This document shows, piece by piece, positions 50,949 through 58,982 of a DNA stretch of 64,000 nucleotides (the first letter of the stretch is position 1; each line of letters opens with the position of its first letter). The notes under the pieces are model-generated. The model was not told the DNA's origin. It did no database searches and saw only the letters and a program-made list of their open reading frames with translations. Source of the DNA: Mycolicibacterium poriferae (lineage in GTDB: Bacteria; Actinomycetota; Actinomycetes; Mycobacteriales; Mycobacteriaceae); NCBI RefSeq assembly GCF_010728325.1, contig NZ_AP022570.1, positions 248,001 through 312,000 of the forward strand, given 5' to 3'. A program made the position numbers and the translations under genes.

Positions 50949-52025
50949 TCAGCTGCCCGGCTGGTTCATGAACCGTGCGACTCCACTGGGCCGCACCACA
51001 TGCCCCGCCTTGGCCTGCCGGTACCCTACTAATCCCCCCGCCCCGGTGAGTACGAGAAGGCCCGCAAGACCCGGCAGTGCCAGCGCCGCGATCTGCGAAA
51101 CACCGGCGGTGCGCAGGTAGTCGGCATATCCCACCCGGTAGGACGTCGCCGGCATCGTGACGTTGCTGCCCGCCGAGGCAGGCAGAGGTTGCCGGGCCCG
51201 GGGCGGCGCGGCGGTCGCCTGCCGCGGTGCCGCGGGCAACCCCGCGACCCCGCCGCCGCCGGCGCCGGCGCCGCCGGCGGCCGGTCCCGCCACCGGCCCG
51301 GGTCCCGCAGCGACGGGCGCTGGAACGATCAGTGGCAGGTTCACCGGCGCCCCGGCCGCCGGGATCCCTACCCCGGGCACCACATCCAGCACATCCGGGC
51401 CAGGCGGTTCCTGGATCGGCGGCACCACTTCGGGCGGTTGTGCGCCACCGAGAGGCGGCCGCACCACCGGCGGACTCATCGGAGCGCCCCCGCCGTAACT
51501 TCCGTCCGAGCCGGTCGAGTCTTCGACAGGCTCCTCGGGGTCGGGCTGCGGCCACGGCCACGGCCAGCCACCGTGTCCGCAGTCGTCGTCGTCAGCGCAG
51601 CAGGGCGGGCGGGGGCCGGCGTCCTCGCCCTCGTCCTCCTTGCCGAGCGAGCCGTCCTTGCCGAGCGAGCCCTCCGTGTCGATCGAGCCCGCCTCACCCT
51701 CGTCGGCTTCAGCCCCGGCCTGCACGTCCGGCGCATCCGCGGCGTCCTGCTCATCGGGATCATCGGCGGCATCCGGGTCGTTCTGGTCGTCCGGGTCGCT
51801 CTGGTCGTCCCCGCCCGCGCGAACGTCGCGGTCCCCCGGGTCGGCGCCGTCGCCGCTGTCGTCCGCCCGGTTGCCGTCCGTCGACGACGCGGCGCCCCGA
51901 TTACCGGACTGTTCGCTGGCCGACGAGCCCGAGTCGACCGAGGCGGTCGCCGCCGCGGGTGCACCCACGACGAGTCCAGAGGCCACCAGGCAGGCTGCCG
52001 CCGCGACGCGCGTACGCGAACCCAC
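50949..52025 (-). CDS. Exported acidic protein with C-terminal anchor
   Basis: A 358-residue exported protein with no recognised family. The signal peptide ends near PAAATASVD. Residues about 30-135 are strikingly acidic, over half Asp, Glu, Ser or Gly, and include GSLGKDGSLGKED repeats. A cysteine cluster (PPCCADDDDCGHGG) and WPWPWPQPDPEEP follow, then a Pro/Gly/Ala region, then a C-terminal membrane segment (QIAALALPGLAGLLVLTGAG) and the tail YRQAKAGHVVR, an ending I have seen on other mycobacterial surface proteins. GTG 52025 has GACGAGG upstream. It lies upstream of the ImmA gene. Confidence 0.7.
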   Translation of the reverse strand: MGSRTRVAAAACLVASGLVVGAPAAATASVDSGSSASEQSGNRGAASSTDGNRADDSGDGADPGDRDVRAGGDDQSDPDDQNDPDAADDPDEQDAADAPDVQAGAEADEGEAGSIDTEGSLGKDGSLGKEDEGEDAGPRPPCCADDDDCGHGGWPWPWPQPDPEEPVEDSTGSDGSYGGGAPMSPPVVRPPLGGAQPPEVVPPIQEPPGPDVLDVVPGVGIPAAGAPVNLPLIVPAPVAAGPGPVAGPAAGGAGAGGGGVAGLPAAPRQATAAPPRARQPLPASAGSNVTMPATSYRVGYADYLRTAGVSQIAALALPGLAGLLVLTGAGGLVGYRQAKAGHVVRPSGVARFMNQPGS

Positions 52026-52203
52026 CTCGTCACCACCCCTTGAGGCATGGCGCCCCGTCCGACCCGATGATGTGTCGATTCTCGCACAATCGCCTCAGCC
52101 GATTTGCTGAGAACGACATTCCGCCCGGGGGTCGGGGCGCGGACACGCCCGGCTGCGCTGACCGCTAGGGTTGGTCGTTGTCACCGTCGGTTCGGTGGCG
52201 ACG

Positions 52204-52236
52204 ACGTGCCGATGACATGCACGTGCCGATGACATG
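52204..52236 (+). repeat. Tandem 17-bp duplication before the Rv3850-like gene
   Basis: The 16-base sequence acgtgccgatgacatg occurs at 52204-52219 and again at 52221-52236, a tandem duplication with a 17-base period. It sits directly before GACGGGAGG, the ribosome-binding site of the next gene, and may lengthen its leader. The rest of the 226-base gap (52026-52252) holds only the upstream region of the convergent-divergent neighbours. Confidence 0.85.
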
Positions 52237-52252
52237 ACGGGAGGCCGCTGGG

Positions 52253-52909
52253 ATGGGTCTGTTCACGCGACGTAAATCCCGCGCCACCCGAAGGGCCGAA
52301 GCCCGGGCGATCAAGGCCAAGGCCAAGCTCGAAGCCAGACTGTCGGCGAAGAACGACGTCCGCCGCTTCAAGGCCGAGCAGAAGGCCCAGGCGCGTGCCC
52401 TCAAGGCTCAGCTCCGCGCCCAGCGCGAGAGTGACCGCTCTGCGCTCAAGGTTGCTGAGACCGAGCTCAAGGCGGTTCGGGAGGGCAAACTGCTCTCGCC
52501 CACGAAAATTCGCCGAGCGCTCACCGTGTCACGTTTGCTGGCGCCGATCCTGGTTCCGCTCGCCTACCGGGCATCCATCGCGGCGCGGGGCCTGATCGAC
52601 GAACGCCGCGCCGACCGGCTGGGGGTGCCGCTCACCCAACTCGGGCAGTTCTCCGGTCACGGCGCGCACCTGTCGGCCCGCATCGCCGGCGCCGAACAGT
52701 CCCTGCGAACCCTGACCGAGAAGAAGCCCAAGGACGCCGAGACCAAGCAGTTCGTCGCCGCGATCACCGAACGCCTCAACGATCTGGCCGCCGCGGTGAC
52801 CGCCGCCGAGCGCATGCCGACCGCCCGGCGTCGCGCCGCCCATGCCTCGATCACCGAACAGCTCGACGGCATCGACGCCGACCTGATGGCCCGCCTGGGT
52901 GTGGGCTGA
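52253..52909 (+). CDS. Conserved coiled-coil protein (Rv3850-like, DUF6474)
   Basis: A 218-residue protein the same length as Rv3850. The N-terminal 80 residues are highly charged and predicted coiled coil (KSRATRRAEARAIKAKAKLEARL), followed by a conserved central region TKIRRALTVSRLLAPILVPLAYRASIAARGLIDERRADRLGV, which may touch the membrane, and a helical C-terminus. ATG 52253 follows GGGAGG. Function unknown. It may be cotranscribed with the copC-like gene, six bases downstream. The three genes between it and espR are an insertion relative to M. tuberculosis. Confidence 0.85.
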   Translation: MGLFTRRKSRATRRAEARAIKAKAKLEARLSAKNDVRRFKAEQKAQARALKAQLRAQRESDRSALKVAETELKAVREGKLLSPTKIRRALTVSRLLAPILVPLAYRASIAARGLIDERRADRLGVPLTQLGQFSGHGAHLSARIAGAEQSLRTLTEKKPKDAETKQFVAAITERLNDLAAAVTAAERMPTARRRAAHASITEQLDGIDADLMARLGVG

Positions 52910-52915
52910 GGGCCG

Positions 52916-53473
52916 GTGACCCGCCTGCTCGGACTGGCGGCCGTCGCGATCCTCGCGTTCGGCCTGTCTGCCGTCGCGTTGACCTCCGCCGGCCCCGCGT
53001 GGTCGCACGCCACGCTGGTCTCGAGCAGTCCCGCCGACGGCGAGCAGGTGCCGGTGCCGCCGTCGCGGGTGAGCGCGACCTTCAACGAGCCGATGCAGAC
53101 CCAGTTCGCGGCCATGACGCTCATCGGCCCCGATGGCGGCCAGTACGGCGCCGGTGAGCCCACCGTCGATGACACCGTGATCAGTGTCGCGGTGCGCCCC
53201 GGAGGCCCCGCGGGTGACTACACCGCGAACTACCGGGCGACGTCCGCCGACGGGCACGTCGTGTCGGGGTCCTGGACCTTCCGGGTCCTGGCCGCGGCGC
53301 CGACCACAGACAACCCCGCACCCACCGTGCCCCCGGACACCCCCGCCCCCACCGACACCACCGGGGGCGGCGACACCTCCGCCGACGGCGGAACCCCGGT
53401 GTGGCCGTTCGTCGCGGTCGCGACCGCGGTCGTCGCGGCCGGCGCACTCTGGGCGGTCCGGCGCCAGTCGTAA
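52916..53473 (+). CDS. CopC-domain copper-binding protein
   Basis: A 185-residue exported protein matching Rv3851. The signal peptide ends at PAWSHA, which leaves the mature protein starting with histidine in HATLVSSSPADGEQVPVPPSRVSATFNEPM, as is typical for CopC/YobA copper proteins where the N-terminal His is a copper ligand. A second histidine in TSADGHVVSGSW is conserved. A Pro/Thr-rich linker and a C-terminal membrane anchor (VWPFVAVATAVVAAGALWAV) follow. It may carry copper outside the membrane. GTG start. Confidence 0.9.
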   Translation: MTRLLGLAAVAILAFGLSAVALTSAGPAWSHATLVSSSPADGEQVPVPPSRVSATFNEPMQTQFAAMTLIGPDGGQYGAGEPTVDDTVISVAVRPGGPAGDYTANYRATSADGHVVSGSWTFRVLAAAPTTDNPAPTVPPDTPAPTDTTGGGDTSADGGTPVWPFVAVATAVVAAGALWAVRRQS

Positions 53474-53534
53474 CCCCAGCGCTGGCATGATGGGGTCCAC
53501 TGCCGCGTGCCTACACATTCGAAGGAGCAGCGAC

Positions 53535-53978
53535 ATGGCAGATCAGCCGGATCGGCCCGACGACACCCCGGACGCCGTGCCGCCAGCTCAGCCACCCGCC
53601 GCCAAGAAGGCCGACCCGGCGAAGAAGACGCCGGCCAAGAAGGCTCCGGCGAAGAAGGCCCCGGTGAAGAAAGCCGTTGCGAAGAAGGCGCCGGCCAAGA
53701 AGACCCCCGCCAAGAAGGCACCGGCGAAGAAAGCCGCGGCCAAGAAAGTTGCGCCGGCGATCGCGAAGACCAACGGCGACCTCGCCTCGGCTGCCAAAGC
53801 GGCTGCCGCGCAAGCCAAGTCGACCGTGGCCAGCGCCAGCGACGCCGTGTCCCACCCGCCGGCGCCTCAGCCCGATCGTGACGATTCGCCGGTGAAGCCG
53901 ATCGCGGCGGCGTTGATCACCGGCCTGTTGGCGGTGGTCGTGGTGTTGTGGGTGGCGCGGCGCGGCGGAGATGACTGA
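53535..53978 (+). CDS. hns: Lysine-rich nucleoid-associated protein Hns
   Basis: This 147-residue protein matches Rv3852, called Hns in mycobacteria though unrelated to enterobacterial H-NS. After an acidic N-terminus (DQPDRPDDTPD), residues about 24-75 consist of repeats of PAKK type (AKKAPAKKAP) that bind DNA nonspecifically. A C-terminal membrane segment (PIAAALITGLLAVVVVLWVA) is present, so the protein probably tethers DNA to the membrane. It is longer than the roughly 134 residues in M. tuberculosis, the extra length being in the repeat block. ATG 53535 has GAAGGAG upstream. Confidence 0.88.
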   Translation: MADQPDRPDDTPDAVPPAQPPAAKKADPAKKTPAKKAPAKKAPVKKAVAKKAPAKKTPAKKAPAKKAAAKKVAPAIAKTNGDLASAAKAAAAQAKSTVASASDAVSHPPAPQPDRDDSPVKPIAAALITGLLAVVVVLWVARRGGDD

Positions 53979-53990
53979 AATACTGTCGCG

Positions 53991-54485
53991 GTGACATCGA
54001 CACCGCGCCCGCAACCGCGTCCCACCGCCGACCTGGTCGACGACATCGGTCCGGATGTGCGCAGCTGTGACCTGCAGATGTTCCAGTACGGTGGCCGCCA
54101 ACAATTCGCCGGGCCGATCACCACGGTGCGCTGTTTCGAGGACAACGCCCTTCTCAAGTCGGTGCTGTCAGACCCGGGCAACGGCGGGGTGCTGGTCATC
54201 GACGGTGACGGCTCGTTGCACACCGCGCTGGTCGGCGACGTGATCGCCGACCTCGGCCGCTCCAACGGGTGGTCGGGTCTGATCATCAACGGCGCGGTCC
54301 GGGATGCCTCGACGCTGCGCACCCTCGACATCGGCATCAAGGCACTGGGCACCAACCCCCGCAAGAGCACCAAGACCGGTGCGGGCGTGCGCGACGAGGC
54401 CGTCGAGTTTGGCGGGGTCGTCTTCGCTCCCGGCGATGTCGCCTACAGCGACGACGACGGGATCGTGGTGGTGGCGCCTGACTGA
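53991..54485 (+). CDS. rraA: RraA-family protein
   Basis: A 164-residue RraA-like protein (Rv3853, annotated menG in older lists). The fold's active-site [24 protein letters not shown] and [28 protein letters not shown] are intact. Enterobacterial RraA inhibits RNase E; many family members are aldolases or of unknown role, so either function is possible. It does not perform the menaquinone methylation once assigned to MenG. The start GTG lies 12 bases after hns, and TACTGT at 53981-53986 could be a -10 site. Confidence 0.88.
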   Translation: MTSTPRPQPRPTADLVDDIGPDVRSCDLQMFQYGGRQQFAGPITTVRCFEDNALLKSVLSDPGNGGVLVIDGDGSLHTALVGDVIADLGRSNGWSGLIINGAVRDASTLRTLDIGIKALGTNPRKSTKTGAGVRDEAVEFGGVVFAPGDVAYSDDDGIVVVAPD

Positions 54486-54504
54486 GCCGACGCCACCGGA
54501 CAGA

Positions 54505-55983
54505 TCACGCAGACGTCGAGTTCACCGGGGCGCGATGCCGGGAGAAGGCCAGCGCCTCGTCGTCGACCTTGCCGCGCCGGATCAGCTGCAGATCCAGCAG
54601 GTAGTTCTGCTTGAGCCGCCACGGCGCCCGGGAGCCGGACTTGGGCAGGTAGTCCAGCGCGCGCAGCACGTAGCCGGGCGTGAAATCCATCAGCGGGCGC
54701 TCGTCGACGCTGTTGCCCGGGTGGGTGGGCTCGACGGTGTCATAGCCGTGGTCGTCCATGTAGTTGATGACGCGGCAGAAGAACTCCGAGACCAGGTCGG
54801 CCTTGAGCGTCCACGAGGCGTTGGTGTAGCCGATGGTGAACGCCATGTTCGGCATGCCGGTCAGCATCATGCCCTTGTAGGCCATCGTGTCGTTCAGCTC
54901 GATCGGCTCGCCGTTGCGCGAGATGGTCGCGCCGCCGAAGAGCTGCAGGTTCAAACCGGTGGCGGTGACGATGACGTCGGCGTCGATGTGCTCGCCCGAG
55001 TTCAGCTGGATGCCGGTCTTGGTGAAGCGCTCGATGGTGTCGGTGACGACGTCGGCCTTGCCGGAGCGGATCGTCTTGAACAGGTCGCCGTTGGGCGCCA
55101 GGCACAGCCGCTCGTCCCACGGGTTGTAGCTGGGTCCGAAGTGTTTGTCGACGTCGTAGCCCTCGGGCAGGCGGCGCTGCGCCATCGTCATCAACGTCTT
55201 GCGCATGAAGTTCGGGAACCGGCGCGCGAGTTGGTACTGGGCGGACTGGAACACGATGCTCTTCCACCGGTTGACGACGTAGGCCGCCTTGGTGGGCAGG
55301 GTCTTGTTCATCCGCACCGTGAACGGGTCGACGTCCGGGAGAGCGCCGATGTAGGTGGGTGAGCGCTGCAGCATGGTGACGTGTCCCGCGCCAGAATCGG
55401 CGAGGGTTGGGATGAGCGTGACGGCGGTGGCGCCGCTGCCGATGACGACGACCCGCTTGCCGCTGTAGTCGAGGTCCTCGGGCCAGTGCTGCGGATGCAC
55501 GATGGTGCCCTCGAACTCGTCGGATCCGGCGAACTCCGGCGAGTAGCCCTGCTCGTAGTTGTAGTAGCCGCTGCAGGCCATCAGGTAGGCGCAGGAGATC
55601 TCGATCTGCTCGCCGTCGCGGTCCACGCGCACGGTCCAGCGGCCCTCGGCGTCGCTCCAGTCGGCGGAGAGCACGTTCTGGCGGTTCCGGATGTGCTTGT
55701 CGATGCCGTACTCGGCGACCGTCTCCTGGAGGTAGGCCATGATCGACGGTCCGTCGGCGATGGCTTTCTCCGAGGTCCACGGCTTGAAGCGGAAGCCGAG
55801 GGTGAACATGTCGGAGTCCGATCGGATGCCGGGGTATTTGAACAGGTCCCAGGTCCCGCCCAGGTTCTCCCGGCGTTCGAGGATCACGTAGCTCTTGTCG
55901 GGGCAACGGTCCTGCAAATGCCAGGCGGCGCTGATACCGGAGATCCCGGCTCCGACGATGACAACGTCGACAAATTCGGTCAT
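54505..55983 (-). CDS. ethA: Baeyer-Villiger flavin monooxygenase EthA
   Basis: A 492-residue FAD/NADPH monooxygenase corresponding to EthA, which in M. tuberculosis activates ethionamide. It has the FAD-binding VVIVGAGISGISAAWHL, a NADPH-binding VVVIGSGATAVTL, and the Baeyer-Villiger fingerprint in FEGTIVHPQHWPEDLDYSGK, which stands at the usual place. Substrates are ketones and thioamides; its natural role is thought to be lipid- or cell-wall-related. It is divergent from ethR, with a 76-base intergenic region containing an inverted repeat. Confidence 0.92.
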   Translation of the reverse strand: MTEFVDVVIVGAGISGISAAWHLQDRCPDKSYVILERRENLGGTWDLFKYPGIRSDSDMFTLGFRFKPWTSEKAIADGPSIMAYLQETVAEYGIDKHIRNRQNVLSADWSDAEGRWTVRVDRDGEQIEISCAYLMACSGYYNYEQGYSPEFAGSDEFEGTIVHPQHWPEDLDYSGKRVVVIGSGATAVTLIPTLADSGAGHVTMLQRSPTYIGALPDVDPFTVRMNKTLPTKAAYVVNRWKSIVFQSAQYQLARRFPNFMRKTLMTMAQRRLPEGYDVDKHFGPSYNPWDERLCLAPNGDLFKTIRSGKADVVTDTIERFTKTGIQLNSGEHIDADVIVTATGLNLQLFGGATISRNGEPIELNDTMAYKGMMLTGMPNMAFTIGYTNASWTLKADLVSEFFCRVINYMDDHGYDTVEPTHPGNSVDERPLMDFTPGYVLRALDYLPKSGSRAPWRLKQNYLLDLQLIRRGKVDDEALAFSRHRAPVNSTSA

Positions 55984-55995
55984 GGCGTCAAGCTA

Positions 55996-56042
55996 TCAAC
56001 AGGGTGTCGACCGGGTCAACACCCTGTTGATTATCTCGACAC
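55996..56042. promoter_or_regulatory. EthR-type operator between ethA and ethR
   Basis: A perfect 12-bp inverted repeat TCAACAGGGTGT / ACACCCTGTTGA lies at 55996-56007 and 56019-56030, with an 11-base spacer. A second, overlapping pair GTGTCGA (56004-56010) and TCGACAC (56036-56042) adds another inverted repeat. It lies between the divergent ethA and ethR starts, where TetR-family EthR binds in M. tuberculosis. Confidence 0.8.
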
Positions 56043-56046
56043 CGTG

Positions 56047-56060
56047 TAAAGTCACGCTCG
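56047..56060 (+). promoter_or_regulatory. Putative leaderless promoter of ethR
   Basis: TAAAGT at 56047-56052 fits the -10 pattern TANNNT and ends seven bases before GTG 56060. It immediately follows the inverted-repeat operator, so EthR bound there would block its own transcription. Confidence 0.45.
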
Positions 56061-56698
56061 TGACCGTCAGCCCGAGCCGCCCCGCGCGCGCCCGCCGTGC
56101 CGCGCGCCCGTCCGGCGACGACCGCGAACTCGCCATCCTGGAGACCGCCGAACGTCTGCTCGAAGACCGGTCCCTGGCCGAGATCTCGGTCGACGATCTG
56201 GCCAAGGGTGCGGGCATCTCCCGACCGACCTTCTACTTCTATTTCGCGTCCAAGGACGCGGTGCTGCTGACGCTGCTCGAACGGGTCATCGCCGAGGCCG
56301 ACGCCGCCCTGGAGCGGCTGATCGCCGAGCGGCCGGCCGACCGGCGCGCGATCTGGCGCCACGGCATCGCGGCGTTCTTCCAGACTTTCGGCGCCCACCG
56401 CGCGGTGTGCGCGGCGACCGCGGCCGTGAAATCGGCGCACTCCGAGGCCCGCGAGCTGTGGGCGACGTCGATGCAGCGCTGGATCGACCACATCGCCGCG
56501 GTCATCGAGGCCGAACGCGCCGCCGGGGCGGCGCCGGTGACCCTGCCCGCCGTGGAGCTGTCGACCGCGCTGAACCTGATGAACGAGTCGGTGATGACGG
56601 CGACGTTCGCCGGGCACCAGCCGGCCATCGCCGATCACCGCGTGCTGGACAACCTGGTGCACATCTGGACGACCAGCATCTACGGCCAGACGGGCTGA
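56060..56698 (+). CDS. ethR: TetR-family repressor EthR
   Basis: A 212-residue TetR-family repressor of ethA. The helix-turn-helix is at about residues 35-70 (EISVDDLAKGAGISRPTFYFYFASKDAVLLTLLERV), and a large ligand-binding C-terminal domain follows. The M. tuberculosis protein binds a long inverted-repeat operator as a dimer of dimers; a matching inverted repeat lies directly upstream. GTG 56060 is preferred over starts further up, since upstream residues would include the operator. The gene is divergent from ethA, and dinB3 follows 24 bases downstream. Confidence 0.92.
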   Translation: MTVSPSRPARARRAARPSGDDRELAILETAERLLEDRSLAEISVDDLAKGAGISRPTFYFYFASKDAVLLTLLERVIAEADAALERLIAERPADRRAIWRHGIAAFFQTFGAHRAVCAATAAVKSAHSEARELWATSMQRWIDHIAAVIEAERAAGAAPVTLPAVELSTALNLMNESVMTATFAGHQPAIADHRVLDNLVHIWTTSIYGQTG

Positions 56699-56722
56699 CC
56701 TGTCGGTGGCCGATGCGAACAT

Positions 56723-57934
56723 GTGTTCGTGTCGACTTCCGGCTCGGCCACCATCCTGCACGCTGACCTCGACTCGTTCTACGCCTCGGTGGAGCAGCGC
56801 GACGACCCGTCGCTGCGCGGACGGCCGGTGATCGTCGGCGGCGGTGTGGTGCTGGCCGCCAGCTATGAGGCCAAGGCCTACGGCGTACGCACCGCGATGG
56901 GTGGCGGCCAGGCCCGCGCGCTGTGCCCCCATGCCATCGTCGTCCCGCCGCGGATGTCGGCGTACTCCCAGGCCAGCGCCGCGGTCTTCGAGGTGTTCCA
57001 CGACACCAGCCCGCTCGTGGAGGCGCTGTCCGTCGACGAGGCATTCCTCGACGTGTCGGGGTTGCGACGTGTCTCGGGAACCCCGGTGCAGATCGGTGCG
57101 CGGCTGCGGGAGCGGGTGCGCGAGGAGGTGGGCCTGCCGATCACCGTCGGTATCGCGCGCACCAAGTTCCTCGCCAAGGTCGCCAGCCAGGAGGCCAAAC
57201 CAGACGGGCTGCTGATGGTGCCACCCGACCGCGAGCTGGCCTTCCTGCACCCGCTGCCGGTGCGCCGGCTCTGGGGGGTCGGCGCCAAGACGGCGGACAA
57301 ACTCCGCACCCATGGGGTCGAAACTGTCTCCGACGTCGCCGAACTCAGCGAGACAGCGCTGACGGGATTGCTCGGTCCGGCGATGGGCAGGCAGCTGTTC
57401 GGGTTGTCCCGCAATATCGACCGGCGCCGCGTCGTCACCGGGCACCGGCGGCGCTCGGTCGGGGCGCAACGGGCCCTGGGGAAAGCCGGCAGCGCGATGT
57501 CACCCGAGCAGGTCGACGCGGTCGTGGTGAATCTCGTCGACCGGATCACCCGGCGGATGCGCGCGGCGGGACGCTCGGGACGTACGGTCGTGCTGCGGTT
57601 GCGGTTCGACGACTTCGGGCGCGCCACGCGGTCACACACGTTGCCGCGGGCCACGGCATCCACCGGCGTGATCCTCGCTGCGGCAAGGACTCTGGTGAAC
57701 CAGGCGGCGCCGGTCGTCAGTGAGCGGGGCCTGACACTGATCGGGTTCGCCGTGTGCAACATCGACCGCGAGGGTTCCGAACAGCTGGAGCTGCCCTTCG
57801 GAAACGGTTGTGACACGCACACGATCGACTCTGCGGTCGACCTTGTGCGCCGACGCCATGGCAACGCGGCGCTCACCCGCGGAGTGCTGCTCGGCCGCGA
57901 CGCAGGGTGGGAGATGCCGCACCTCCCAGATTGA
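56723..57934 (+). CDS. dinB: Y-family DNA polymerase IV (DinB3-type)
   Basis: A 403-residue translesion polymerase. The catalytic motifs ILHADLDSFYASVEQRDDP and SVDEAFLDVSG hold the metal-binding aspartates and glutamate, and the fingers/thumb and little-finger domains are intact (TVGIARTKFLAKVASQEAKPDGL). A putative beta-clamp-binding sequence QLELPF lies near the C-terminus. Position next to ethR matches the M. smegmatis dinB3 gene. Rewriting of damaged templates with low fidelity is expected. GTG 56723 is the start; a second GTG two codons later is possible. Its stop is four bases from that of the PHP gene. Confidence 0.92.
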   Translation: MFVSTSGSATILHADLDSFYASVEQRDDPSLRGRPVIVGGGVVLAASYEAKAYGVRTAMGGGQARALCPHAIVVPPRMSAYSQASAAVFEVFHDTSPLVEALSVDEAFLDVSGLRRVSGTPVQIGARLRERVREEVGLPITVGIARTKFLAKVASQEAKPDGLLMVPPDRELAFLHPLPVRRLWGVGAKTADKLRTHGVETVSDVAELSETALTGLLGPAMGRQLFGLSRNIDRRRVVTGHRRRSVGAQRALGKAGSAMSPEQVDAVVVNLVDRITRRMRAAGRSGRTVVLRLRFDDFGRATRSHTLPRATASTGVILAAARTLVNQAAPVVSERGLTLIGFAVCNIDREGSEQLELPFGNGCDTHTIDSAVDLVRRRHGNAALTRGVLLGRDAGWEMPHLPD

Positions 57935-57938
57935 CACC

Positions 57939-58943
57939 TCAGCGCGCAGCCCACTCCAGTAGCGCATCGGCCGGCCACGTGTTGACGATGCGCTCGGCCG
58001 GCAGGCCGGCGTCGAGGGCCCGCTGGGCACCGTAGCCCAGGAAATCCAATTGGCCCGGAGCGTGCGAGTCGGTGTCGATGGCGAAGACGCACCCGATGTC
58101 CATGGCCAGCGTCAACAGGCGGGTCGGCGGGTCGCGGCGTTCGGGCCGGGAGTTGATCTCCACCGCGGTGCCGTGGTCCCGGCACGCGGCGAAGACCTTC
58201 TCGGCGTCGAACTTCGACTCCGGGCGCATTCCACGACCTCCGGTCACGAGCCGCCCGGTGCAGTGGCCGAGCACGTCGGTATGGGGATTGGCCACCGCCT
58301 TGAGCATGCGGCGCGTCATCGCCGCCGCGTCCATCGCCAACTTGGAGTGCACGCTGGCTACCACCACGTCGAGACGCTCGAGCAGCGCGGGCTCTTGGTC
58401 GAGTGAGCCGTCCTCGAGGATGTCGACCTCAATGCCCGTCAGGATCCGCATCGGCGCGACGAGCCCACGCACCTCGTCGATGACGTCGAGTTGCTCACGC
58501 AGCCGCTCGGCGGACAGCCCGTTGGCGATCCGCAGCCGTGGCGAGTGGTCGGTCAGCGCGCAGTACTCGTGCCCGAGGTCGCGCGCGGCGAGCATCATCT
58601 CCTCGATGGGCGCCGACCCGTCCGACCAGTTGGAATGCACGTGGAGGTCGCCGCGCAGGGCTGCCCGGAGCTCTCCACCGCCGAGATCTTCCGCCGACTC
58701 TCTGAGCTCCACCAACACATCGGGTTCACGCCCCGACCACGCCTGCGCGATGACGGCCGCGGTCTTGGGCCCGATCTTCGGCAGGCTCTGCCAGCTGTTG
58801 GACTCTCCGTGCGCGGCGCGCTGCTCGGCGGTGAGCGCCTCGACCACATCGGCGGCGTTGCGGTAGGCCATCACCCGCCGGGGATCCTCGCGCGCCCGAT
58901 CTTTGTAATAGGCGATCTGACGCAGCGCGGTGACCGGATCCAT
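57939..58943 (-). CDS. PHP-domain phosphoesterase
   Basis: A 334-residue protein matching Rv3856c. The N-terminal 90 residues contain helix-hairpin-helix elements like those of DNA polymerase X (SWQSLPKIGPKTAAVIAQAW). The PHP domain begins at DLHVHSNWSDGSAPIEEM and includes the metal ligands ALTDHS, GIEVDIL, VVASVHS, and TDSHAPGQLDFLGYG. It is probably a polymerase-X-related phosphoesterase acting on DNA or a phosphorylated metabolite; the polymerase part is missing. It converges on dinB3, consistent with a repair role. ATG 58943 is chosen; GTG 58946 is directly adjacent. Confidence 0.88.
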   Translation of the reverse strand: MDPVTALRQIAYYKDRAREDPRRVMAYRNAADVVEALTAEQRAAHGESNSWQSLPKIGPKTAAVIAQAWSGREPDVLVELRESAEDLGGGELRAALRGDLHVHSNWSDGSAPIEEMMLAARDLGHEYCALTDHSPRLRIANGLSAERLREQLDVIDEVRGLVAPMRILTGIEVDILEDGSLDQEPALLERLDVVVASVHSKLAMDAAAMTRRMLKAVANPHTDVLGHCTGRLVTGGRGMRPESKFDAEKVFAACRDHGTAVEINSRPERRDPPTRLLTLAMDIGCVFAIDTDSHAPGQLDFLGYGAQRALDAGLPAERIVNTWPADALLEWAAR

Positions 58944-58982
58944 CACTTCAGTGTGCCCCGGACCCGGTCGGCCGCGCGTCGA

